From Chromera velia (taxonomy: Eukaryota; Sar; Chromeraceae), in contig JAHBMJ010003670.1 of NCBI GenBank assembly GCA_018398765.1, forward strand, positions 47,226 to 111,225: 64,000 nucleotides of DNA, given 5' to 3'. The translations under genes and the position numbers were made by a program. This document shows positions 35,240-46,189 of this stretch, piece after piece (positions within the stretch are counted from its first letter, which is position 1; the number at the start of each line of letters is the position of its first letter). Under the pieces are notes generated by a model. It saw only the letters and a list, made by a program, of their open reading frames with translations, searched no databases and had not been told where the DNA came from.

Positions 35240-35646
35240 CTCCAGGATAATCCTGGTTGGAACACCACAGAGTCCACTCTGCCCCCCTTCAGTTTGCTCT
35301 ACTGTTTTGAAGAGCTTCCCTCACGCCTTCCTTTCCCCTGTCCCTTCTCTCCTCTTCTTCATTCTCATCTCATCTGTGGCCTCCCTCTCCTTTCGCCTTC
35401 TGCGTCTCTCCTTCCTTCTCGCCTTATCAGCTCTGCGCGCCCCCTCGTCTTCTTCAACTCCAACCGTCCCCCCCGTCTTGTCCAGTTCCCTCTCGATGAG
35501 TTGAAAGTCGAAAAGCATTCCTAGAGCATGCACTCCGTGACTCCGAAGGCATGCACACGCAGCGCTCCACATGTGTAGAGAGCGGTTGTCTGCATGCACA
35601 CCGGACCATAAGGGCACTCTCGCCGTCGTCCCCCCCAGACGCCCAC
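35240..35646 (-). CDS. two exons: helical segment plus long charged tail
   Basis: Exon 35646-35325 (322 bases) reads GRLGGTTARVPLWSGVHADN, RSLHMWSAACACLRSHGVHA, LGMLFDFQLIERELDK, then a strongly charged E/R/K stretch. After a donor GGC/gtgagg and an intron of only 46 bases, exon 35278-35240 reads VDSVVFQPGLSW. Phases agree. The first part is helix-rich with conserved-looking Leu/Ala spacing; the tail would be a charged linker. The 46-base intron is much shorter than the others in this window. Alternatively the frame simply ends at the TGA just past the donor. Confidence 0.45.
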
Positions 35647-36069
35647 CTGCAGGAAGAGAAAAGAAGCCTTCCTTTTTATCACAAAGATCCGACATGAGCA
35701 GAAGAACCACATTCATCGTTTGCTGAAAACTACGAGCATGTCTTGCCCTTTTTTCTCACCGCCAGGAAGAGAAATCAAGAAGGCAACAGCACACCATCAA
35801 TCCAAATGGATACCAAACACCCTGACTAACAGGCGATCCTCAAGGACGGAAAACATGCATCACTCAATCAGCCAACGAAGGGCGATGGATTAATTGATTG
35901 AATGAAAGAAAAATATGCATGAAGGAAGAAGAAAAGAAGACTAACTGACCACAAAGAGCCTGGAGGCAGAACCAATTCGAGGGCAACACTCACAAAGTCG
36001 GTGAACATGGATCTGCATGCACCCATACAGACACACACCGACACACAGACATGCAGACACCCATGCACA

Positions 36070-36098
36070 CAGACAGGCATGGACGCTCGTTCCTCCCT

Positions 36099-36129
<31 letters not shown>

Positions 36130-36130
36130 C
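36070..36130. repeat. (TTTC)n microsatellite
   Basis: CTTTCTTTCTTTC run at 36098-36130 within non-coding DNA of 35.9-36.4 kb. Confidence 0.8.
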
Positions 36131-36401
36131 TCTTCCCTCTTTCCTTGTCCCTTTCTGTCCTCCGAAGCCGCATCTTTCCCTTTCTCCTTTGAGTCCCCGT
36201 TTCTTGTGTTGCTTGAGTCTTCCCACTCAGGTTTCACATATTGATACAAATACAAAAAGACCCCCCTACATTGAGCGAAGGGGAGAGAGCAACGATACAG
36301 GGAGACAGAGATACAGAAAGGAACAAAGGAAAGAAGGAAGCAAGAAAGGGAGGAAGATGAAGGAAGGAATGACTTGAAAAGGTGCCATGGAGACGAATGA
36401 T

Positions 36402-36478
36402 TCCTCATGAACATTTCGTGTTGCGCCCTCTCTTGATCCAGTCTCCATCCTCATCTGCCTCGGAGGAGCTCCCTGCGT
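36402..36478 (-). CDS. possible terminal exon, acidic then basic
   Basis: After acceptor CCATGCAG the minus strand reads AGSSSEADEDGDWIKRGRNT then KCS and a stop at 36404-36402. Composition fits the acidic C-terminus of a nuclear protein. No donor is visible, so it would be a last exon. Confidence 0.35.
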
Positions 36479-36599
36479 CTGCATGGACAGACAGATGGAC
36501 AGAGGGAGAGAGGATATATACATGTATGTATATACATATATCAATATACTAGATACATGTATAAGCGTTGACAGTGATGCGTCTGGACAGATGGACAGA

Positions 36600-38160
36600 G
36601 GGAAAGAAAGTGAGAGAGAGTGCGAGAAAGGGAAACAAGTTGGGAGAGAGAGGGTGTGCGTGTTCATAGATGTGCGTGTGAGAGAGAAACAAAACACAAA
36701 GACGGAGAGAATAAGCACTCCCTCGTTCCAGACAGGTCAGTCACTGATCCGTATGGGAATGCCTCGCTTAAAGGAGAAAAAGCAGATGGAGAGCAGAGAA
36801 ACGGAAAGGGATGTAGAAAAGCATACAGAACCTCAGAAGGGGAGTGTCGGGAAGGAAGGACGATGAAATCAAAAGGCCACTCCACCCCCCCTCCCCTCCC
36901 CTGACAGGCCTGATCTGCACTCGCTGCTGTTGGAGGACAGCCTAGTAAGTCCACGAACGTTCACCTGAAATGCAGAGATCAAGAGAGGAAGATGCACAGA
37001 CAGACAGATAGACAGACAGAGGGAGAGACAGAGGGAAAAAGAGAGAGAAAGACGTAGACAGACAGACAGACACACATGGAGAAAAAGAGAGAGAAAAACA
37101 AGAATACATGTATGTAAACTGGAGCGTTCTTTTCTTTGCTTTCTTTTCTCTTCATTCTGACAAAAAAGCAACCACGGGGGCTAACCTGTAGTCCGTAGCA
37201 AACAAACACAGTGATTACCGATTAAGAGAGCACGCAAGCGGATGGAACAAAGTGAAAGACTAAGAAAAGGATAGCAGACGGACGGAGTGACGGGGGACAC
37301 GGAACCGAAGAGACACAGAGGCCAGAGGAATAGAATACGGAAGGGAGGACGGACTGAGGGATAGAGGGACACAATACGAAAGGGAGGACAGGATAGAGGG
37401 TGAAAGGAAAAAAAGGACTAGCGGAGGGAGAAAGGGACAGACGGTTTGACAAAAGGATGGAGACAGAAACGAGAACGGACACTGTCAGAAGGACAGATAG
37501 ACAAAAGGGGGATGGAGGGACAGTTGCACAGAGGGAGAAAGGGACGGAAAGACACACGGGCAGAGGAACGGAGGGATAGAGAGACAGAGGGATGGAGGAG
37601 CAACATGCAGAGGGATAGAGAGATGGACAAAGAGATGAAGAGACAGTCGCACAGAGGGAAAGAACCACAGACGGAAAAAAGGGAGGAGGGACAGATGGAG
37701 ACGGCAGAGGGACAAAAAAGAGGGATGGACAGAGGGACAAGGGCAAACGGACGGATAGAGGAATGGAGGGACACCCTACAAAGACAGAAGATAGATGCGG
37801 ACGGAGGGACAAAAAAAACAGAGGGACACAGAGACTGTGGAGTGACAAAAGGATGGAGGGACAGATGCATAGAAAGGGGAGACGGACAGAGGATGGATGA
37901 AGGGACGGATAGATGGACAGATAGATGGGACAAAAGGAGAAAAAAGACATACGAAGGGACAAAGAAAAAATCGAGGATGCACAGAACCACGGAGCAGTTT
38001 GTCGATATCGGTGGAGGTGGAGGGGGGAAAAGGGGGAGCTGACCCGTGGAGCGATACAAGCAGTAGAGAAGAAGCAAAGCTGCAGGCACCAGGAAAAAAG
38101 GTCTTGTTTTGGGTCTGAAAGAGGATACAAAAAGAAGTCTGACAAAATAAAGGGAGCAGA
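36600..38160. repeat. purine-rich satellites and compound leader, second copy
   Basis: Degenerate GACAGAGGGA and GGGATGGAGGGACAGA units dominate 36.98-37.10 and 37.25-37.98 kb; the leader follows at 37985-38130, homologous to 33890-34070. A possible minus-strand exon (VNVRGLTRLSSNSSECRSGL) lies at about 36965-36905 and is not otherwise supported. Confidence 0.75.
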
Positions 38161-38650
38161 AGATCTGATTAGCAGGGTAGAGAGGATCTGATCGGCAGGC
38201 TGGGGGAATCTGGCTGGCAGGGTGGGCGGGTCTGCAGAAGATCTGATGGGCAGGCTGGGAGAGTCTGGCTGGCAGGGTGGGCGGGTCTGCAGAGGATCTG
38301 ATTGGCAGGCTGGGGAGTCTGGCTGGCAGGGTGGGCGAGTCTGCAGAAGATCTGATCGGCAGGGTGGGGGCGTATGGAGAGAATCTGATCGGCAGAGTGG
38401 GGGGGTCTGTACTGACTGTACAGAGGATCTGATCGGCAGAGTGGGGGGGTCTGCAGAGGATCTGACCGGCAGGGTGGGGGGATCTCATCAGCAGGCTAGG
38501 GCCCGGGGATCTGATTGGTAGGAAACAGGGGTCTGCAGAGGTTCTAGTTGTCAGAGTGGGGGGGTCTGCAGAGGATCTGGCTGGCAGAGTGGAAGAGTCT
38601 GAAGAAGATCTGATCGGCAGGGTGGGGGGGTCTGCCAAGGATCTGATCAG
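38160..38650. repeat. ~33-bp minisatellite, most regular cluster
   Basis: About 15 units of GATCTGATCGGCAGGGTGGG plus GGGGTCTGCAGAG. It reads CCTGCCGATCAGATCCTC on the minus strand, matching the plus-strand units at 15.8-18.2 kb. Confidence 0.9.
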
Positions 38651-38808
38651 CCTAAGGAGAGAGTGCAATACGGGGGTGTGAGCATTCGCTTTTGTACCAC
38701 GATTGTAGTGCAGATCGAGGGAAGGAAAGACACAAGGGCAAATACGAAGGAAGCATTAAAAGAAAAGTCGAAACTGACACCATCGTTGAATAAAAGACAC
38801 AGGCCCAC

Positions 38809-38888
38809 CTGCAAAATGCTGATGGCTGTCAGCAGTACATCCTTGGTTCTTGTGGATAGCATGGCGGACAACACCGTCGCCCCGTCAG
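38809..38888 (-). CDS. small exon, armadillo-like helix pattern
   Basis: Acceptor TCTTTGCAG and donor CAG/gtgggc bound 80 bases with 26 codons: DGATVLSAMLSTRTKDVLLT then AISILQ. The spacing G-A-x-x-L-x-x-(M/L)-L...LL-x-A-(I/L)-x-x-L resembles one armadillo repeat. Its neighbours on both sides are satellite-filled introns. Confidence 0.5.
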
Positions 38889-39159
38889 CTGCAAAGACGG
38901 CAAAAGGGCAAGTGGAAAGACCGATGTGGAAATGGGCAGAGAGCAGGCACAGAAAAGGGAACGCTACGACGAAATCAGAAGGTACAGCAGATTGCTAACC
39001 AATAAAAAAGAGGCTGCAGAAAAAAACAGGAGAGAAAAAATGAGTATAGCACGTACCGTTCTGGTCACGCCACAACAAAAGCATACTCTGGAGAACGCAC
39101 AAGAAAAGCACAAAAAAAAAGGTAGAAAAAAGGAAGAGTGAGAAATACTCAGACAGAGA

Positions 39160-39400
39160 CAGGAGAGAGGGTGGCAGAGAAGTGAAGCGGCAGAGGGACA
39201 GATGGACAGAGAGCAGATGGACAGAGACTGGAGAGATAGAGGGCAAAACAATAGAAGGTAGAAGGGCAGATGGACAGAGACTGGAGAGATAGAGGGCAAA
39301 AGCGAGAGAAAGCAGAAGGGCAGATGGACAGAGACTGGAGAGATAGAGGGCGAAAGCGAGAGAAAGCAGAAGGGCAGATGGACAGAGAGGGTAAAAAGGA
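39160..39400. repeat. ~60-bp tandem repeat
   Basis: Four units containing GGGCAGATGGACAGAGACTG then GAGAGATAGAGGGC, the last two nearly identical. Confidence 0.9.
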
Positions 39401-39577
39401 ACTACAGGGGGACTTCTGAGAAGCAGAGCACCGACCTGCTGCTGCTTTTTTCACCGGTGCCCACCTCTACTACTCTGCAGGGAGCACACAAAAGAGTGAA
39501 AAAATAAGATTGGAGAGACATCCGAGGCCCGAAAGACTGGATGGAAGAGGGGTCTGCGATTTTTAAAAAACAGCATG

Positions 39578-41725
39578 GTATCTCTGAGGGGAAAGACCGG
39601 CATCTCTGAGGAAAAACACCGGTACCATGGAGGGGAAAGACCGGCATCTCTGAAGGGGAAAGACCGGCATCTCTGAAGGGAAAGACCGGCATCTCTGAGG
39701 GGAAACACCGGCATCTTGGAGAGGAAAGACCGGCATCTCGGAGGGGAAAGACCGGTATCTCTGAGGGGAGAGACCGGCATCATGAAGGGAAAGACTGACA
39801 TCTCTGAAGGGGAAAGACCGGCATCTCTGAAGGGGAAAGACCGGCATCTTGGAGGGGAAAGACCGGTATCTCTGAGTGGAAAGACCGGCACCATGAAGAG
39901 AAAGACCGGCATCTCTGAAGGGAAAGACTGACATCTCTGAGGGGAAAGACCGGCATCTCTGAACGGAAAGACCGGCATCTTGAGGGAGAAAGAACGGCAT
40001 CTCTGAGGGGAAAGACCGGCATCTCGGAGGGAAAAGACCGACATCTCTGAAAGGGAAAGACTGGCATCTCTGAAGGGGTGGCATCTAAGAGGAGAAAAAC
40101 TGGCATCTCTGAGGGGAAAGACCGGCACCATGGAGGGAAAAGACCGACATCTCTGAACGGAAAGACCGGCATCTCGAAGGGGAAAGACCGGCATCTCTGA
40201 GGGGAAAGACTGGCACCTTGGACGGGAAAGACCGGCACCTTGAGGGGGAAAGACTGACATCTCTGAGGGGAAAGATCGGCATCTCTGAATGAGAAAGACC
40301 GGCATCTCTGAGGGGAAAGACCAGCATCTCTGAGGGGAAAGACCGGTATCTTTGAGGGGAAAGACCGGGTCCATGAAGGGGAAGATGGGCATCTCTGAGG
40401 GGAAAGACCGGCATCTCTGAAGGGAAAGACCGGCATCTTGGAGGGGAAAGACTGACATCTCTGAAAGGGAAAGACTGGCATCTCTGAAGGGGAAAGACTG
40501 AAATTTCTGAGGGGAAAGACCGGCATCTCTGAGGGGAAAGACCGGCACCATGGAAGGGAAAGACCGGCACCATGGAGGGAAAAGACCGACATCTCTGAGG
40601 GGAAAGATCGGCATCTCTGAATGGGAAAGACCGGCATCTTGAGGGGGAAAGACCAGCATTTCTGAGGGGAAAGACCAGCATCTTGGAGGGGAAAGACCGG
40701 CACCTGTGAGGGGAAAGACTGGCATCTCTGAACGGAAAGACCGGCATCTCCGAAGGGTAAAGACCGGCATCTCTGAAGGGTAAAGATCGGCACCTCTGAG
40801 GGGAAAGACCGGCATCTCTGAACGGAAAGACCGGCATCTCTGAAGGGTAAAGACCGGCATCTCTGAAGGGTAAAGACCGGCATCTCTGAAGGGTAAAGAC
40901 CGGCATCTCTGAAGGGTAAAGACTGGCATCTCTGAGGGTAAAGACCGGCATCTCGGAGGGTAAAGACCGGCATCTCGGAGGGGAAAGACCGGCATCTCGA
41001 AGTGGAAAGACCGGCATCTCTGAACGGAAAGACCGGCATCTTGGAGGGGAAAGATGGGCATCTTTGAGCGGGAAAGACCGGCACCATGGAGGAAAAAGAC
41101 GCACATCTCGAAGGAGAAAGATTGGCACCTTGAGGGGGAAAGACCGACATCTCGGAGGGAAAAGACCGACATCTCGAAGGGGAAAGACCGGCACCTCGGA
41201 GCGGAAAGACCGACATCTCGGAGGGAAAAGACCGACCTCTGAAGGGGAAAGATCGGCACCTCTGAGGGGAAAGACCGGCACCTGTGAGGGGAAAGACTGG
41301 CATCTCTGAACGGAAAGACCGGCATCTCCGAAGGGTAAAGACCGGCATCTCTGAAGGGTAAAGATCGGCACCTCTGAGGGGAAAGACCGGCATCTCTGAA
41401 CGGAAAGACCGGCATCTCTGAAGGGTAAAGACTGGCATCTCTGAAGGGTAAAGACCGGCATCTCTGAAGGGGAAAGACCGGCATCTCTGAAGGGGAAAGA
41501 CCGGCACCTTGAGGGGGAAAGACTGACATCTCTGAGGGGAAAGACCGGCATCTTGGAGGGGAAAGACTGGCATCTCAGAGGGGAAAGACCGGCATCTCTG
41601 AAGGGAAAGACCGGCACCATGAAGGGAAAGATGCGCATCTTGGAGGGGCAAGATCGGCATCTCGGAGGGGAAAGACGGGTAGGTAAGAGGACACCTTGGA
41701 GGAGAAACACGGGTATCTCAGAGGG
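39578..41725 (-). repeat. 22-bp minisatellite, cluster 4 (2.15 kb)
   Basis: Nearly 100 head-to-tail units of AAAGACCGGCATCTCTGAGG plus GG on the plus strand. The minus-strand unit lacks stop codons in every frame and 22 is not a multiple of 3, so all three minus frames stay open for over 500 codons (repeating PVFPLRDAGLSPQRCRSFPS). These frames are a by-product of the repeat; no start context, splice or domain supports a protein. Local higher-order repetition is visible: 40700-40800 recurs at 41280-41380. The array sits between minus-strand exons, probably in an intron. Confidence 0.92.
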
Positions 41726-41987
41726 CATGTCGAAGCGCCAGCTGACCTTAAGGACTTCCGTTGCAGAGTCCCCCTGTGCGATAATCGCTCCACCCGACAC
41801 GCCTCATTTGTCTTGCCTGCAGCAACATGATTTGCCCCCAAAGGAAGCAAGCACCTGTCAGACTTAAAATCGTCCGTTCTATAGCCATAATAATACTGTT
41901 CTCTTGTCACTCGCTCCGGTTTTTCCGTCTTCAATCGCATTCAGTCTGCTGGACACATTCACTGACAGACTTACCCCATGCGTACAC

Positions 41988-43690
41988 CTTTTCGCGTGTG
42001 TCACGGTGTTGCCTTTTGCGGTTGCTCTTTGAGACCGTCACAAGTCCTGATTGCCTTCCACCTGCAGTAGAAGAAAGAAAAAAACACCGACAGTCGGCGA
42101 CAGAAAGCGTGCATCTAACAGATTTTTTAGGTCCGAAATCTGAAGGCGTAAACGGGAGCTGTCCAAAAGCAAAACGGCATGTCTAAAAAGCTGCATGCTG
42201 GCTGCATACAGAAAAGGATTTAAAGAAACTCACCGCTGTTGGAAAAAATGGATTCGGCACACTGCGGTCTGCTGACGCTCCGCATATTCACGCTCAAGCA
42301 ACAGCCGTCTCTCGATGCAAGAGGGCAGCCGAAACAGAAAATGTGGGAAAAAAGGAGGGTCAAAGAAAAGGAAGGGGTGGATGTAATGAAAGCAAACTGA
42401 CCTGATTTCAAGGCGTAGACAGGGGCTTTCCGTTTTTCTCTGCCGTTTGCACCTCTGTGCACCTGCATCAAAACACAAAAACAGCCACAACGACAAAAGA
42501 AAAGAGGGAAGTGAACCGGTGTCCTCTGTGTTTTTGGAAAAAGCTGTGTAGAGAGCAACAGTATGTTTTGGTTTATGAGGTCTCTCATTCAGCAAGGGGA
42601 ATAACAGATACTTGCAACGCTACCTTTGGGAGCACAGAATGTTGAGGCAGACAAAGTGTATAGCACCTTAGGGGGGAAGATATGCGGTAGGCAATCTGAA
42701 CGCGTCTGGACAGGAGCTGATGGGCAGGGCAAGAAAGCTTTTCACATTGAGTCTTACAGGGGATTTGGTCTACTTGGGGAGTATGTTTTGCTTGGTGCAT
42801 ACTTTGTCTCGCTCAGGGCAGCTTTTCTTCTCTCGCGTCTCTCTGTTGTGTCCTTTCAATCTTGTTTCACATTCAGAGCAACCCTGCCTACTCTAACCTG
42901 CGGCGGTCTGACTGACTCTGACTGTGCGTCTCTTCAGCAGCTTCCGTTGTGCACTCGTCACTTTGCGTTGATCCGTCTTGCTGGTAGTAGTCCAATCAGC
43001 AGCTCTCACTCCATCCAGACTCACACGGAAACAGAGGGAAAAAAGAAGGAGCCAGCGTGGCCCTCTGGTAGGTTGGAACCCCCAAGCGCCGCTGCACAAA
43101 AGATCACAAAAAGACACATCACAAAGATGGCAATCGCAGCTAGTCGGTGTACCTAAACAAAGAAGAAGCGGCCAGCAGGAGAATGCCTTATACCGAAGCA
43201 CAGCTAGCTGTACGCACACAGACAGACCTGCTCACACGAGAAGGAGACGGTAACCATGTTGACCGTGCAAACAATCACTCTTCTGGTATGAACACAGCCC
43301 CAAGATGGCCGATCTTTCTGAAAAGGATGTTGAGGAGCAAGAAAGAACCGATTTTGGGGAACCCCACCCACTCCGAGTACAGCGTCTGAGAGTCAAACAA
43401 CACGCACCTCTTGCCTCCCGCGCCTTTCGAAGCTTTACCAGTCTCCCACAGGAGCCAGGCGCCGTCTCTGGACCCAGTTGGCGAGATCTGCGCCGCAAGA
43501 TCGATCGAGATGCGTGCGCGGCGCGGCGCGGCGAAAAGAACCAACAGTGCATGCACCCGCGGCGCGCCGCTTTGGGCCCGAGGCCTTCGATGAACGTTAA
43601 TCCTGAAAGCCTCCGGCAGGGACAAGGTATGCGGCGTCGCCAGGAGTCCGCAATGCCTTGTAGTATACGCCAGGACACGCGCCACACGTA
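41988..43690 (-). CDS. minus-strand exon cluster, gene boundaries unresolved
   Basis: Exon-like segments with splice signals are: 42980-42898 (QDGSTQSDECTTEAAEETHS then QSQSDRR, acidic/Ser/Gln), about 42465-42395 (VHRGANGREKRKAPVYALKS, or in the phase matching its neighbour CTEVQTAEKNGKPLSTP and a stop), about 42308-42234 (LLLEREYAERQQTAVCRIHF), and 42061-41988 (GRQSGLVTVSKSNRKRQHRD then TREK). Between 43275 and 43690 the DNA is GC-rich and open in several frames on both strands, likely a first exon, but I cannot choose the frame. Phases do not join all pieces, so two genes may be mixed. Another small exon candidate is near 41819-41741. Confidence 0.4.
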
Positions 43691-43980
43691 GACGGATGCA
43701 TGGATGCATGCAGCTATATAGCTCAATTGCATCCACATCCATTGCATGCACGCCTGCATGGACTTCGATTAACTGCATAAGTATGGTAGATGCGTACATT
43801 CGTAGTCCTCTAAGACTCCTCGTCTAGGCAAGAGCTTGCCTACTCAGCTAGAGCAGAAGAGCCCAATTAACCTGCTGCCCCTACATTGCATACTTTTAGT
43901 GCGTGACAGCCTCAACAGATTGCCGAGATTCTTGAATCTTTATCTTCCGTTGTAACAGTTGCACATCAACACGCGTCCAG
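43691..43980. promoter_or_regulatory. divergent promoter with TGCATGCA and AGCTATATAGCT
   Basis: GATGCATGGATGCATGCA at 43696 and TTGCATGCACGCCTGCATGG at 43742 flank the palindrome AGCTATATAGCT at 43711. The region separates the minus-strand exon cluster from the plus-strand start at 43981. A related CTATATAGCT lies in the divergent region near 54218. Confidence 0.45.
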
Positions 43981-45706
43981 ATGGTGAAGGTAAAGAAGCC
44001 GGAGGTGATCGTGATCTCAGATGACAGCGGGAGCGAAGATGGGGTGAGTACAGAGATCAGCTCTATGTGATTCCTTTTGTTTCACATTGGTTATTGCAAT
44101 GCGAGTTTTCTTGACGATAGATATATAGCTGTTTCGCAGTATGGTCTTGCCGCGGGCTTCCCATTCCATGCACTATGTAGCACCATGTTTGCTTTGCAAC
44201 AGCTCCCTCCTTCCTGGAGGTTTCAAGCAAAACTATGGCTGTCATTCTTTTCAATCTCAATGAAGGTTGCATGTGCCTAGAGCTTGTGCATGTCATGTTT
44301 TTGCTTTCTGAAATCTGCACACGCAGAACTACTGTAACAGTCTGAATCATGTAGAATATCTGATCTATGCCTTAATAACCTGTGTCAGTTGCACGCTTGC
44401 TGTGGTTTGTGCTCTCATTTGTTCTAGACCTTTCTTGCTGGTAGCATGCTGAGTACTGCACGCGGCAGCCCGGAAGGGGCTACAAGAACATCGATCTTTA
44501 AATTTTTGATCAGGAAGGAGAAGGGTGGAAGGGGACCCCGGAGCTCACGCGCACGGCATGATGCTGCGGCATCCGATTCGGTTTTCAGAAAAGCGTTTGG
44601 CGTTCCCCCCCAAAACATTTCCGGTGTTGATGTGCTGCCTGCAGGAACGGCGGGCGCAGAACAAAACGAAAAAGAACAGCCAGACATGGAAGCTAGTACA
44701 GAAGCAGAAGACAAAACAAGGAAAAAAGGACAGAGAGCTGAACAAAGAAGGAAGATGCAGAGGACAATATGGACGATACCTTGAAAGACAAGGACGACCC
44801 AAAGGACGAGACGAACAATACCCCGAAAGACAAGGACGACCCAGAGGACGAGACGAACGATACCTCGAAAGACAAGGACGACCCAAAGGACGAGACGAAC
44901 GATACCTCGAAAGACAAGGACTCCGAGGAAGCAGACATTCCAAGGTGGGTAACTCGATCATGTTGCAGTTCTCTCGCACAGGGTCAAATTCAAATTCATC
45001 AACCATTCGTTTACGTAACGCAGATGGATGCAGTCAATGCAACCCGGTAGTTTTCAGATCGAGTAGTTCTCTAGCTCCAAAGATTTGGGAGCGCTTCGGG
45101 ATGGGCTGAATGTCTGCTTTGCCCTTGAAAATCTTGTGAGCTCCACTCGTTCACTGACTCGTCTGCACGTTCAGCGACTCGGGTGTTGATCTGTTGATCC
45201 GCTCTCCATTGTATAAAACGCGTTTGCGTATTTTGCCCAGCTCAGTCATGTCGCTCATATGACACTGTTGACTGATCTGTGTTCCTTAAGGAGAGAAAGA
45301 GCTCACAAGATTTTTTAAAGGATGGGGGGCACACCTTTGAATGTGCAACTCATGTATACTGCTGGTCGATGCAAGCCTTGCAAACGTTTCTCGTCGTGAA
45401 TCCGATGCTTTCTTTTGACTTCCAGCCTCAGGCACTTTCCACAAAGCTCGAAAAACAATCTTCGAAATCAAGCTCTACAGAATCGGATTCCTTCGCGCGT
45501 CCTGTTTTTTTTTTTATTTTTTCCACTTCTACTATGCAGTTGCAACCCTCGCTCCAGTTTTTTTACTCTTTAACCCCCACTTCTCTGTCATCTTTGATTA
45601 TGTGCAGGAAATTCGACGATGATTCACGACCTGTGAAATACACCTTCAGGGCGGGGCAGTGCATTATCTTCCGGGATGGAGACTCCATTCCGGAGTATGA
45701 TTTCTG
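43981..45706 (+). CDS. protein with N-terminal SUMO-interacting-type motif and acidic repeats (3' partial)
   Basis: Exon 1 (43981-44043) starts MVKVKKPEVIVISDDSGSED: VIVI followed by acidic/Ser residues is the classic SUMO-interacting motif. Exon 2 begins at 44428 after TTCTAG (TFLAGSMLSTARGSPEGATR) and continues basic (KFLIRKEKGGRGPRSSRARH). The region 44752-44944 carries 14-residue acidic repeats KDKDDPKDETNDTS and ends CCAAG/gtgggt. Exon 45608-45706 (FDDDSRPVKYTFRAGQCIIF then RDGDSIPEYDF) follows in phase. Between about 44690 and 44752 the frame must shift by an intron or an assembly error; I could not resolve it, and two of three frames are open there. Likely a nuclear, SUMO-linked protein; no catalytic domain is visible and the 3' end is missing. 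Confidence 0.55.
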
Positions 45707-45867
45707 GTCAGCCAACTTCACTTCAATCAAATTTTATTTTCCCGTCCTCCTCTTATTACTTTTCTTTCCTCTTCCTCTTCCCGCCTTCGCCTTCCCCCCT
45801 TCCCCCCTTCCCCACTTCGCCCCGTGCCTCCTTGCCCTTTCTATGCAGCCGCTTTTCGCGCGTGCGC

Positions 45868-45901
<34 letters not shown>

Positions 45902-46028
45902 CTAACACCGTCAAAAAAAAAACAAAGAAAAAAAAAAGTAAGCGAGGATTGTTGTTAATTATTTTTTTTTTTGCTGTGATACCCCTAGCCAGAGCTGTCC
46001 ATCTCTCAGGTGTTATTCCATCAATAGC
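45868..46028. repeat. (GT)n followed by inverted partial copy of the 30.9-kb MITE unit
   Basis: A GT run ends at 45899. Bases 45900-46028 (CCTAACACCGTC ... TGCTGTGATACCCC/TA/GCCAGAGCTG) match the reverse complement of 30934-31063, including about 40 bases beyond the MITE end. Confidence 0.85.
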
Positions 46029-46189
46029 CGCACGGGTACATGGGCGCAGCCAAGGTAGCATGGTGTGAAATTCAAGTTGGCCCGCCGCCCTAACCCCTCC
46101 AAAAAAAAATTGTATGGGAAGTGGGAGAAATGGCCTTCCCTGCCTTTCTTCTTCTTCCTGAACGTGACCCAACAGCCCTAGGAGACGTC

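Noticed and set aside
34663-35277. Frames crossing the N gap
   Set aside because: They exist only because N codons were read through.
37222-38668. Minus-strand frames of 307 and 416 codons
   Set aside because: Same satellite artefact, continuing into the 33-bp repeat.
39451-41800. Minus-strand frames of 692, 626 and 571 codons
   Set aside because: All are translations of the 22-bp array in three frames; no start context, domain or splice evidence.
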